Positions 26,283-33,577 of a stretch of DNA of 37,503 bases are shown piece after piece. The notes beneath the pieces were generated by a model. The model did no database searches. It had not been told where the DNA came from and worked only from the letters and a program-made list of their open reading frames with translations. A program made the translations under genes and the position numbers. The first letter of the stretch is position 1. Each line of letters starts with the position of its first letter. The stretch is from Acidimicrobiaceae bacterium (GTDB lineage Bacteria; Actinomycetota; Acidimicrobiia; Acidimicrobiales; RAAP-2), in contig PLSY01000295.1 in assembly GCA_003164275.1 (NCBI GenBank), forward strand, positions 190 to 37,692, read 5' to 3'.

Positions 26283-27460
26283 GCTCGAATGGAATTAAAG
26301 GACAGGTTGCGATCGTCGGGATGTCATGTACGCGTTTCGGTGAACGGTTTGAAGTCGGTCTCGATGAGTTATTGCAAGAGGCCTGCACCGAAGTTTGCGA
26401 GTCGGCCGGTGTTGATCTCGCAGACATAGACGCATTCTGGTTCGGTACGGCTCAATCAGCGATGTCAGGAATCGGCCTTGCGCGCGCCATTGGAGTGGGC
26501 GATAAGCCGATTACCAGGCTGGAGAACTTCTGTGCCACAGGATCGGAGGCGCTTCGGAATGCGGCCTACGCCGTCGCCAGTGGTGCGTATGACGTGGCGA
26601 TGGCTATCGGCGGGGAAAAGGTGAAAGACGGCGGTTACCAGGGTTTGAATGCGGCGCCAATCCCTGGGGACGGGACTGAGCGATCGCTCACGGCTGCGGC
26701 GATGTATTCAATGCTCGCGCCAGCCTATGCCGAGAAATACGGTGTGGACCTGGGCGAGATGAAACGGGTGTTGGCCCGGATCGCATCCAAAAACCATGCG
26801 AACGGTGCCCTTAACCCAAAGGCGCAATTCCGTAAGGAGATGAGCGTTGAGAAGTTGTGCGCCATGCCGAATGTGGCAGGAATGCTCAGCATCTTCGACT
26901 GTGCTGGCGTGGCAGACGGTGCTGCCGCTGCCATAGTCGTTCGAGCTGAGGACGCAAGCAAATACACCGATCACCCGCTCTACATCGACGCATTGTCGTT
27001 CGTGGCCGGCGATGGTTCTGGGCTCCTCGATCCGGCTTATGACTACACCACTTTCCCGGAGATCGTCCGCTGTGCCGCCGATGCCTATGCTCAGGCGGGA
27101 ATCACCGACCCTCGACACGAACTTGCTCTTGCGGAGGTCCATGATTGTTTCACGCCAACGGAGCTCGTCCTGATGGAAGATCTAGGTTTCGCCGAACGAG
27201 GAACGGCGTGGAAGGAGATTCAAGCCGGCAGTTTCGACAGAGATGGCGATTTGCCGGTCAATCCGGATGGAGGTCTCAAGAGTTTCGGACACCCCGTTGG
27301 TGCATCCGGCTTGCGGATGCATTATGAGGTCTGGCTACAGCTCCGTGGCGAGGCGGGCGAGCGGCAAGTGGATCGATCCAGAGGAAAGGCCCTCGTTCAC
27401 AATCTCGGTGGCTACCCGGGCGAGATGGTTTCGTTCGTCTCTATTTTGCGGGCAGGGTGA
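26279..27460 (+). CDS. Thiolase family protein (SCP-x/Ltp2-like)
   Basis: Thiolase-fold protein of 393 residues. The nucleophile Cys85 lies in ENFCATGSEAL. AEVHDCFTPTEL and GGLKSFGHPVGASG carry the second Cys/His region, so the active site looks complete. Sequence style is that of SCP-x-type thiolases and the related aldolases, rather than FadA. It starts within the stop of the HMG-CoA-synthase-like gene (ATGA), so the two are probably made in equal amounts and form a complex. The likely reaction is thiolytic or retro-aldol cleavage of a 3-keto- or 3-hydroxyacyl-CoA side chain. It is the last gene of the operon, followed by a strong hairpin. Confidence 0.9.
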   Translation: MSSNGIKGQVAIVGMSCTRFGERFEVGLDELLQEACTEVCESAGVDLADIDAFWFGTAQSAMSGIGLARAIGVGDKPITRLENFCATGSEALRNAAYAVASGAYDVAMAIGGEKVKDGGYQGLNAAPIPGDGTERSLTAAAMYSMLAPAYAEKYGVDLGEMKRVLARIASKNHANGALNPKAQFRKEMSVEKLCAMPNVAGMLSIFDCAGVADGAAAAIVVRAEDASKYTDHPLYIDALSFVAGDGSGLLDPAYDYTTFPEIVRCAADAYAQAGITDPRHELALAEVHDCFTPTELVLMEDLGFAERGTAWKEIQAGSFDRDGDLPVNPDGGLKSFGHPVGASGLRMHYEVWLQLRGEAGERQVDRSRGKALVHNLGGYPGEMVSFVSILRAG

Positions 27461-27467
27461 TATGTCC

Positions 27468-27500
27468 GAGGTGAGATCGCAAGCAGGCCGATCTCACCTC
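27468..27500. terminator. Bidirectional terminator hairpin between convergent operons
   Basis: Perfect 12-base arms, GAGGTGAGATCG at 27468-27479 and CGATCTCACCTC at 27489-27500, flank a nine-base loop. It lies 7 bases past the thiolase stop and 14 past the convergent nitroreductase stop. A competing 16-base palindrome (27495-27510) shares its right arm. Confidence 0.75.
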
Positions 27501-27510
27501 AGCTGAGGTG
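27495..27510. repeat. Palindrome CACCTCAGCTGAGGTG sharing an arm with the terminator
   Basis: A perfect 16-base palindrome. GAGGTG thus occurs twice direct and once inverted within 43 bases, so two mutually exclusive structures are possible. Confidence 0.7.
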
Positions 27511-27514
27511 AAGA

Positions 27515-28102
27515 TTACGGAGTCGCCTCGAACTCTGAAACGCGCCCATCAATGTCGAAGTGTTTCGGTTCCTTGGGCTGTACGACGGTGCCCACGTAGA
27601 TGAACCCCGCGATGGCATCCTCATCCCCGAGTCCAAGTCGGCTTTTGATCGCTGCATCCTCGCAGATTTCGCCGGTCCGCCAGATCGCTCCGTAGCCCAG
27701 CGCATGCGTTGCCAACAGGATGTTCATGGATGCTGCTGCCGCAGCATCTCTCTGGTCTTGCCATGGAATCTTCGTGGACTGTTGGCGAACCGCTTGCACG
27801 ACGATGACCAATGGAGCGCGCCGCAGTTTTGTGCGTTCTTTCTCTGCCTTCGCTGCGACGGGCTCTACGTCCTCGGCGGCGCATCGCGCTAGATAGGCGT
27901 CGCGAAGCATCTCACCGATGGTGTCCATTGCGTCGCCCCTGATCAAAGTGAAGCGCACGGGCTCCAACTCGCCATGATCGGGGCCTGCTATTCCAGCTTC
28001 GAGGATGGACGACAGATCGGCATCATTGGGTGCCGGGTCCGTGAGACGAGGGTGAGAGCGGCGCGTTCTGATTGCTTCTAGAGCTTCCACCTTTGCAATC
28101 AT
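27515..28102 (-). CDS. Nitroreductase-family flavoprotein (YdjA-like)
   Basis: FMN-binding nitroreductase-fold protein of 195 residues. RTRRSHPRL near 12-20 is the N-terminal flavin-phosphate motif, and AAAAASMNILLATHALGYGAIWRTG is the central family segment. The C-terminus GFIYVGTVVQPKEPKHFD is typical of the YdjA subgroup, whose physiological substrate is unclear. ATG 28102 is preferred over TTG 28108: the perfect -10 TATATT ends six bases before this ATG and there is no ribosome-binding site, the pattern of a leaderless transcript. Motif site D and a 7-base inverted repeat overlap the promoter and start codon. In this locus it may reduce a double bond or oxidise a cyclic ketone. Confidence 0.87.
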   Translation of the reverse strand: MIAKVEALEAIRTRRSHPRLTDPAPNDADLSSILEAGIAGPDHGELEPVRFTLIRGDAMDTIGEMLRDAYLARCAAEDVEPVAAKAEKERTKLRRAPLVIVVQAVRQQSTKIPWQDQRDAAAAASMNILLATHALGYGAIWRTGEICEDAAIKSRLGLGDEDAIAGFIYVGTVVQPKEPKHFDIDGRVSEFEATP

Positions 28103-28125
28103 AGTCAAAATATACTTCGACTATG
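28100..28125 (-). promoter_or_regulatory. Leaderless promoter and inverted repeat of nitroreductase gene
   Basis: The 26-bp element has perfect seven-base arms, CATAGTC (28100-28106) and GACTATG (28119-28125). It contains the -10 TATATT (minus strand, 28109-28114) and the start codon. A bound protein would cover both. Confidence 0.6.
28107..28123 (-). promoter_or_regulatory. Motif site D (candidate operator)
   Basis: Minus strand reads TAGTCGAAGTATATTTT. It shares ATAGTCGAA with site C and all seven invariant positions of the six-site set. It lies 68 bp or less from the end of the IclR gene. Confidence 0.5.
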
Positions 28126-28170
28126 CAAGTCCTGCATCAGAAACTGAGCCTCGGACCTGTGAGTGTAGGT

Positions 28171-29037
28171 CTATTTCCGTTTCCTGGTGGATGGTGGGGG
28201 AGCCTTGGGGGCTTTGCCCCCGATGCGGTTCATGACGCTCGTCGCCGCGTCGTCTAGGCGATCCGAAAGCTCGGTAACCCGGTCGATTGTCACTTTGGTT
28301 GACGTCCCAGTCGCAAACAATCCGAACAGGACCTGACCTTGCGCATCAAAGACTGGTACCCCCACGTAGTAAAGACGGTGCTTCGACCCTGGTGCCATGG
28401 GAACGAGAAGTTCATTGCGCGTACTCGTTGCGGTCTTTGGGGACACGGCGAATCTCCACTTGCGCTCGACGAGGGTGACGATCGCCTGCCCCTCCTGGCG
28501 AACGATCCCGAGAACCTCCCTGTACTGCTCTTTGGTCGCATCGCTGAGGCCCGGATCCGCCCTTTCTAGCCAGGCATCGACGACGTCGGGTTCCGACCAC
28601 GCGACGAAGATCGAGCCGACTGGAGCCCCATGAGTAACTCGCTGACCCACAAAGCTGAGAAAGCGACCTCCGGATGGCCCAGCACACGCAAGAGTGACCA
28701 TTTCACCTGCGACAGCTATAACAACAACCGCCTCAGCGTCGAGTTCGACGCCGAGGCGGTTCACCTCGTCGGCCGCTGCTTCAAGATTCGAATCCTGGTT
28801 GAGCGCAGCGACGCCGACTGCGGCAGCGACAGGACCTAGACGGTAGGTTTTCTGAAAGGCGTGACGGCTGACATAGCCCGCATCAGCCATCGCATTGATG
28901 ATGCCGAACATGGAAGAAGGATTGATATCTAGAGCGACCGCAAGCTCAGTGAGGCTGAATGCCTGGTCGGGATTGGTCGCTAGAAAACTGAGGATGTCAA
29001 GTGACCGGGTCGCAGCGAGCGCAGCGCGGGACGACAT
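28171..29037 (-). CDS. IclR-family transcriptional regulator
   Basis: DNA-binding regulator of 288 residues. The N-terminal winged helix-turn-helix is visible at about 5-65 (AATRSLDILSFLA, then FSLTELAVALDINPSSMFGIINAM, then YRLGP). The C-terminal effector domain contains HGAPVGSIFVAW and LLVPMAPGS. The tail is Lys/Pro-rich. The frame is open 36 codons upstream, but ATG 29037 has GGAG eight bases away and matches family length, and the upstream part contains a copy of the shared motif. It is the only regulator in the window. Members usually sense aromatic or organic acids, acting as repressor or activator. It is the natural candidate for controlling the six motif sites, including its own. Confidence 0.9.
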   Translation of the reverse strand: MSSRAALAATRSLDILSFLATNPDQAFSLTELAVALDINPSSMFGIINAMADAGYVSRHAFQKTYRLGPVAAAVGVAALNQDSNLEAAADEVNRLGVELDAEAVVVIAVAGEMVTLACAGPSGGRFLSFVGQRVTHGAPVGSIFVAWSEPDVVDAWLERADPGLSDATKEQYREVLGIVRQEGQAIVTLVERKWRFAVSPKTATSTRNELLVPMAPGSKHRLYYVGVPVFDAQGQVLFGLFATGTSTKVTIDRVTELSDRLDDAATSVMNRIGGKAPKAPPPSTRKRK

Positions 29038-29086
29038 AGGGCGGGCTCCAAATCCTTCGTCTGGGGAACGTAAATGTCCGTGGTTG

Positions 29087-29103
29087 CTGTCGAATCCTAC
29101 TGC
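29087..29103 (+). promoter_or_regulatory. Motif site F (candidate autoregulatory operator)
   Basis: CTGTCGAATCCTACTGC, about 50 bases upstream of the preferred IclR start. It keeps all seven invariant positions of the motif but is the weakest at the ends. If the regulator instead starts at 29145, this would be coding sequence. Confidence 0.4.
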
Positions 29104-29205
29104 TCCCGACGAAAGACCACTTCGGAGTGTTCTGATCATGACCATCCAGCTGGGAGTGAGACCTTCGGCTCGATGACAGTTGAAGACAATGGAGCGTCTG
29201 CTCTC

Positions 29206-31686
29206 TCACTCAGCACCGTCCGGTCTGGTCCCACTTACACCCTGCTGATAAAGGGTGGCGATCGCATCTGGTCCGAGGCCGAGTAACGACCCGAGAATGT
29301 CCGCTGTGTGCTGACCGAGCGTGGGTGCAGGTTTTGAAGCATCGGGATTCGAGTTAAAGGAAAACTTCATCGGTAGCGCCGGGTAGTGATAGCAACCAGA
29401 AGCGGGGCGATCAATCTTCTCGAAAAAGTCCCGAGCCCGCAGCTGCTCGTCCTGAAGTAGCGATTCCGATCGTGCCACGATCGCAGCGTCGACCCCCGCT
29501 CGCAGGAGCGCGACTTCAGCCGATGCCGGATTCCGGGCTGCTGTCCACTGGGCTATCGCCTGGTCGAGCTCATCGTGGCGCCGATAGCGGCCCTCGGCAT
29601 CTGCGAGGTTCGGATCGTCGAGCAGGTCCTGGCGATTCACTAGAACTGCAAAGGCAGGCCAGACGGCTTGATCGACGGAGATCGCTATCCACTCGTCCGT
29701 CCCCTCGCATGGATAAATTCCATAGGGGGCCTTAGCAGGGTGATGGTGGCTGTTTCTTATCCCTACCTCCTCAGTTCCAAGTGATGCGGCGATCACCTGG
29801 TTCGCAGTGACGGAAACCATCGCCTCTAACTGAGCCATTTCGAGAACCTGTCCCTGGCCAGTCCGGTCACGATGCTCAAGGGCTGCCAGCAACCCGAGTA
29901 GACCGTGCATTCCTCCAAGAGGGTCGGCACATCCCCCCGGTGGCGTCGGTCGGTCACCCGGGCCAAGAGTGGCGGCAGCGAGGCCACTCGCCTGTTCGAA
30001 CGTCGGTGCCCACGCAAGGTGATCTCGGAACGGACCGTCTAGGCCAAATCCGGGTAGGCGCAGCACGATGAGACTTGGATGCTCCTTTATTAGTACGTGG
30101 GGATCGAGCCCGAGTTGACCAAGAACGCGAGGACTGAAGTTTTCGACGAGAACATCGGCATGACCAAGCAGGTCTCGCATGATGCGCTGACCTTCGGGCT
30201 GCGACAAATCGAGTGTGAGGCTTCGCTTATTACGATTAACGCCCTGCCAGACCGCGCTCCTCTCCCACCAGTCCTCTCCAAGCTGTGGGCTGGAGGTGCT
30301 GTAGCGGAAGGGGTCTGGCCTTCGGTGCGACTCGATCTTGATGACATCGGCACCAAGAGTTGCGAGGTGCAAGGTGGCTAAAGGGCCTGCCCAATAGGCG
30401 CTCAGGTCAAGTACTCGCAATCCCGAGTACGGGAGATTTGCAAGAGTCGGCTCCCTGCTGACGCTTTGATCCCGGTCGGCTGGTGCGAACTCTGTCACCG
30501 GCGACTGCTGGACTTGGATCTCGCCGAGGTCAGGGGCTTGTCTCGGCGGTGGGGTCGGTGAGGCAGAGAATCGCCACGGTGATCGTGGTCGAAGGAAGGA
30601 GGCGCCTGGTTGGGTAGCAAAGACATGGCGTTCGATCAGTTGGGGGTGAGCGGGAAGGTCAGAGCCATCAAAGACGCGGGTGGAGGGGATCCGCATCGCT
30701 TGCATGAGCTCAACGAGCTCATCGCCCGTCTGGCCTCGAAGCCACCCTTCTGCCGCACTGGCAAAACTCTCCGCTAGTTTCGGGTCTCGCAAAGTCTCTG
30801 GCAGGCGATTGCGGAACTCGGCCAAGTTCGCGACTTCACAAAAGTCGTTCCATCCAGCCTGGCTGAGCGGATTGATACCCACCCATCCGTCGGAGACTGG
30901 GACCACACCGGGGAGTGAGCGGACAATGGGAGCGACCGTCAATCCGGCCGTCTCGTACACTTCGGCGACGAGCGTAGGGTACGGCATCATCGAGACGACA
31001 CATTCAAAGGCAGACACATCAATCTCGACTGGCTCGTTCTGGGTACTCGCTACCCGCTGCCCGGTCATAGCGGCGACGGCGGCATAGACGCCAGTGCCAT
31101 AGGCGTCAACGTCTGCTCCGGCAGGCAATGGAGGCTCGCCAGGAGGAGACACCCGCCTCGGCCAGCCGGAGAGGGACTGAAGAATCAGTCCGTCCACTTG
31201 ACGGTCGCGTCGAGGGCCCGTTCGCCCGAATGAGGAAATGTGAACGACGACCGATCCGTTCGCTCTAGAAGGCAGGGAGCCTAAGAATTGCTCCCACTGC
31301 GCCATTGGCAGTGAGTTAATCGTGATGTCAGCCTGCTTCCGCAGTGCGTCCAAATCCAGTCGACCTACCTCTGTCTGGCTGTCGATCTGCCTGCTTGCGC
31401 ATCCCGATCGCAAATACTGGAAGAGGGGAGCGCCCTTTACCAAGTTGGCGCCATTGCGCAGCGAGCAGCCGCCAGGTGGCTCAACGACGGTGGCGTTCAC
31501 GCCTAGGTCAACGAGCACCTTTGTTGCGTACGCTGCAGCTAATCCGCCCCCCACCTCGACGAGGCTCAGATGCGATAGAGGCCCCGTACTCAACCGACGT
31601 TCGTCTGACGTTGCAGTGTTCGACCCTGACCAAGGCGTACGAGGGTGATTCGATCCCAGAACCGGTTCATATCTCCTCAAGGGCAT
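29206..31686 (-). CDS. Tandem-domain family III CoA-transferase (CaiB/BaiF type)
   Basis: Protein of 826 residues, about twice the usual 400, made of two family III CoA-transferase domains. Domain 1 (about 38-385) has LVEVGGG..ATKVLVDLG and a candidate catalytic Asp in AGADVDAYG (192 or 194). Domain 2 (about 421-826) begins SGLRVLDLSAYWAGPLAT and carries Asp588 in CADPLGGMHG. Domain 2 looks better conserved. Family III enzymes move CoA between carboxylic acids through an enzyme-bound anhydride on that Asp. The start is uncertain: ATG 31686 overlaps the end of the upstream SnoaL-like gene by 20 bases and lies immediately after GGAG. Downstream TTG codons are possible. Confidence 0.87.
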   Translation of the reverse strand: MPLRRYEPVLGSNHPRTPWSGSNTATSDERRLSTGPLSHLSLVEVGGGLAAAYATKVLVDLGVNATVVEPPGGCSLRNGANLVKGAPLFQYLRSGCASRQIDSQTEVGRLDLDALRKQADITINSLPMAQWEQFLGSLPSRANGSVVVHISSFGRTGPRRDRQVDGLILQSLSGWPRRVSPPGEPPLPAGADVDAYGTGVYAAVAAMTGQRVASTQNEPVEIDVSAFECVVSMMPYPTLVAEVYETAGLTVAPIVRSLPGVVPVSDGWVGINPLSQAGWNDFCEVANLAEFRNRLPETLRDPKLAESFASAAEGWLRGQTGDELVELMQAMRIPSTRVFDGSDLPAHPQLIERHVFATQPGASFLRPRSPWRFSASPTPPPRQAPDLGEIQVQQSPVTEFAPADRDQSVSREPTLANLPYSGLRVLDLSAYWAGPLATLHLATLGADVIKIESHRRPDPFRYSTSSPQLGEDWWERSAVWQGVNRNKRSLTLDLSQPEGQRIMRDLLGHADVLVENFSPRVLGQLGLDPHVLIKEHPSLIVLRLPGFGLDGPFRDHLAWAPTFEQASGLAAATLGPGDRPTPPGGCADPLGGMHGLLGLLAALEHRDRTGQGQVLEMAQLEAMVSVTANQVIAASLGTEEVGIRNSHHHPAKAPYGIYPCEGTDEWIAISVDQAVWPAFAVLVNRQDLLDDPNLADAEGRYRRHDELDQAIAQWTAARNPASAEVALLRAGVDAAIVARSESLLQDEQLRARDFFEKIDRPASGCYHYPALPMKFSFNSNPDASKPAPTLGQHTADILGSLLGLGPDAIATLYQQGVSGTRPDGAE

Positions 31687-32191
31687 CTCCAAACAGTTGA
31701 GAGGCCTCCGGATCACCAAGGACCCGCGCCACGCGTCGGGCGATTCGCCATTCTCGACCTACCCGCACCAAATCGAATCGGGTGAAGCTGAGGCGGTAAA
31801 GCTCGACGGCCCCGGACGAGAGATTCTTTACATAAACCCGCATGTAGCCGGTCGCCGTCGCAGTGTCTCCATCGATACGGACATCGAGAGGCCCGAGCAT
31901 GTGGGCGCAACGGCCTGCTATCGCCTGGTGCCGATGATCGGTGATCAATGCACGGGCTCCGGCCACTCCGTGAAACTGGGATCCCACCCCAAGGTCGATG
32001 ACCGTGTTGTCGGTGTACAACTCAGCCACTGCATCGACGTCGTTGCTGTCGACAGCGAGGCCGTAGCGAGTGAGAATCCGGGTGATCTCGAGGGTGTCCT
32101 CGACCTGCTGCAGTTCGGCACCAAAGGAACGTAGGGCCGCTTCGTATGCGGCGGTCGAAATGTTGTCGTCAATTCGGTTTGAAATTTCCAT
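31667..32191 (-). CDS. SnoaL-like (NTF2-fold) protein
   Basis: Single-domain cone-shaped NTF2/SnoaL-like protein of 174 residues. Segments EDTLEITRILTRYGLAVDSNDVDAVAELYTDN and DLGVGSQFHG are typical of the SnoaL_4 group, which includes small dehydratases and isomerases such as bile acid 7-alpha-dehydratase and scytalone dehydratase. The conserved Tyr, Asp and a His (HMLGPLDV) lie where such enzymes have pocket residues. ATG 32191 has no ribosome-binding site; a -10 TACTAT ends six bases upstream, so the transcript is probably leaderless. The 3' end overlaps the CoA-transferase start. A dehydratase acting on a hydroxylated ring is plausible but unproven. Confidence 0.85.
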   Translation of the reverse strand: MEISNRIDDNISTAAYEAALRSFGAELQQVEDTLEITRILTRYGLAVDSNDVDAVAELYTDNTVIDLGVGSQFHGVAGARALITDHRHQAIAGRCAHMLGPLDVRIDGDTATATGYMRVYVKNLSSGAVELYRLSFTRFDLVRVGREWRIARRVARVLGDPEASQLFGDALEEI

Positions 32192-32207
32192 AGCCGAATA
32201 GTATTTA
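32191..32207 (+). promoter_or_regulatory. Motif site E (candidate operator)
   Basis: TAGCCGAATAGTATTTA, overlapping the near-palindrome GAATAGTATTTATAGCATTC (32196-32215, 14 of 20 positions paired). It covers the leaderless promoter (minus-strand TACTAT at 32198-32203) and touches the start codon of the SnoaL-like gene. It lies between divergent catabolic genes. Confidence 0.5.
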
Positions 32208-32324
32208 TAGCATTCCTCGTTGACTCGGTTCGGGCTGCGGCTACCTTCGTCGGAACTCGGAGTGATGCGAGAGTTTTTTGATCGTCAGGATTGCCTACGT
32301 CAGGGACTGAGTCGGGGGTGTGTA

Positions 32325-33071
32325 TTGCAACTGGACGGGAAGCGCTTCGTTGTCGTCGGTGCGGGGCGAGGCATCGGACTGGCCATCGCTGATGCGTTCG
32401 TTGAAGAGGGAGCGCAGGTCGTTCGCATGGATACTGAGTTCTCGTCACAGACGGCTGGACCAAATGCTCAAGTCTTGTGCGACGTAGCGTCGCGCACTCA
32501 AGTGGAAACGTCATTCAATCAAGCCGTGAGCGAGTTGGGCGGCCTCGACGGACTCGTGAATACAGCGGGTATCGAACGCAGAGTGCCTGCCGCCGAAATC
32601 ACCCACCTTGAGTGGGATCAGATGCTCGATGTCCACCTCCGAGGCACCTTCCTTACGAATCAGGCAGCCTTCCCCCACCTGCGTGCTCAAGGCGGCGGTC
32701 GTATCATCGACTTCGGTTCCCACGCAGGCCTTACTCCCTATCCACGTGGAGCCCATTATTCTGCAGCCAAGGGCGGAGTTATCGCGTGGACACGCTCGGC
32801 TGCTCACGAATGGGGCAAGTTTGGGATCACGGTCAACTGCGTGCTTCCGGCGATCCGAACGCCCATGTACGAAGAGAACGTCGCTCGGATGTCTTCGGGG
32901 GAGCGCGAGGCGCACGACGAACGCATGCAGCAGGCGATCGCTATCGGTGGACGACTCGGAGATGCCAAGACCGACCTCACCCCCGTATTGATATTTCTCG
33001 CTGGTGAAGGCTCGCGATTCATCACTGGAGAGCTGATATCGATCACGGGTGGACTCGGATCGACTCGCTGA
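32325..33071 (+). CDS. Short-chain dehydrogenase/reductase
   Basis: Classical SDR of 248 residues from the chosen start. The cofactor loop VGAGRGIG is at 11-18, and NTAG replaces NNAG. Ser lies in FGSHAG, with Tyr145 and Lys149 in HYSAAKGG. TTG 32325 is chosen because GGGGG lies six bases upstream and the protein then starts MQLDGKRF like the family. ATG 32265 would add 20 residues without similarity. It is divergent from the SnoaL-like gene and shares the promoter region with motif site E. Probably oxidises or reduces a ring or side-chain hydroxyl. It is distinct from the longer SDR at 7207. Confidence 0.87.
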   Translation: MQLDGKRFVVVGAGRGIGLAIADAFVEEGAQVVRMDTEFSSQTAGPNAQVLCDVASRTQVETSFNQAVSELGGLDGLVNTAGIERRVPAAEITHLEWDQMLDVHLRGTFLTNQAAFPHLRAQGGGRIIDFGSHAGLTPYPRGAHYSAAKGGVIAWTRSAAHEWGKFGITVNCVLPAIRTPMYEENVARMSSGEREAHDERMQQAIAIGGRLGDAKTDLTPVLIFLAGEGSRFITGELISITGGLGSTR

Positions 33072-33382
33072 GAGTCGGTCTGCAACCAGTACCCATTGCT
33101 TTGCTCAGCGACTGACGCGAGCTCGCGACGTTGCGACCGTGCTGACGACCACCAGCTCCGTTAGCAGGCCTGAGCGGCGGCCGCTCACCTCTACGAGTAG
33201 CACTGGTGTGGTCCCAACTCGGCGCTCTCGCCGACAACCATTGGCCGTAGCCAGTGCCCCTTAACTCTGTCCACCTTCCAGGCTGTCAGTAGGAGACCTG
33301 TCGCTGATGGTTCCCCAGGGCATTTACGAATGAGTCCTTCTCACAGAATCCGACAACACAAAACAAAATTCCTCTATACCTC
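33072..33382. other. Intergenic region upstream of first binding-protein promoter
   Basis: No credible gene. Two GC-rich hairpins may end transcription from the SDR gene: TGAGCGGC-G-GCCGCTCA (33171-33187) and TCGGCG-CTCT-CGCCGA (33219-33234). The segment AATCCGAC at 33347-33354 and CTATACC at 33374-33380 recur in register before the second binding-protein promoter. Confidence 0.45.
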
Positions 33383-33411
33383 TTGACTTTCGTCAAGTGC
33401 TGTCTTACAGT
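33383..33411 (+). promoter_or_regulatory. Promoter of first solute-binding protein
   Basis: TTGACT (33383-33388) and TACAGT (33406-33411) are exactly 17 bases apart. The -35 lies inside the inverted repeat CTTGAC-TTTC-GTCAAG. The predicted leader is about 160 nt. Confidence 0.6.
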
Positions 33412-33488
33412 CACCCGCACACTCGACGGATTGCTCGCCAGGTGTCTTAGGGAGATCGTCAAACGGCATCTCCCGGGCAAGCAGTGTT

Positions 33489-33573
33489 GGGGGAAGTGCG
33501 GAAACGCGTCGTTGCAAATCGGGTGTGCAACGGCCAGCCCACCGAGACGACCGTCTCGGTCCACAAGGGGGAA
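33489..33573 (+). ncRNA. Structured 5' leader of first binding protein (candidate cis-regulatory RNA)
   Basis: In order: GGGGGAAGTG (33489), a stem GTTGCA/TGCAAC (33511-33516 with 33526-33531), a second stem in which ACCGAGACG pairs with CGTCTCGGT around AC (33541-33560), then the ribosome-binding site AAGGGGGAA (33565-33573). The same order appears before the second copy at 35368-35450 with different arm bases. The palindrome could equally be a protein-binding DNA site. Confidence 0.45.
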
Positions 33574-33577
33574 GATG

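Noticed and set aside
5448..33071. Resemblance of the gene set to the bile-acid (bai) dehydroxylation operon
   Set aside because: CoA ligase, SDR, SnoaL-like and CoA-transferase families overlap in name, but gene order, the P450s and the oxygen-dependent enzymes do not fit that anaerobic pathway.
33303..33332. Eight-codon frame starting ATGGTTCCC as a leader peptide
   Set aside because: Too short, lies upstream of the predicted promoter of the binding-protein gene, and has no distinctive codons.
33383..33577. N-terminal extension of the first binding protein to an ATG-like start at 33383
   Set aside because: It would begin inside the -35 element, read through the leader hairpin, and precede a normal signal peptide. 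The paralogue has no such extension.
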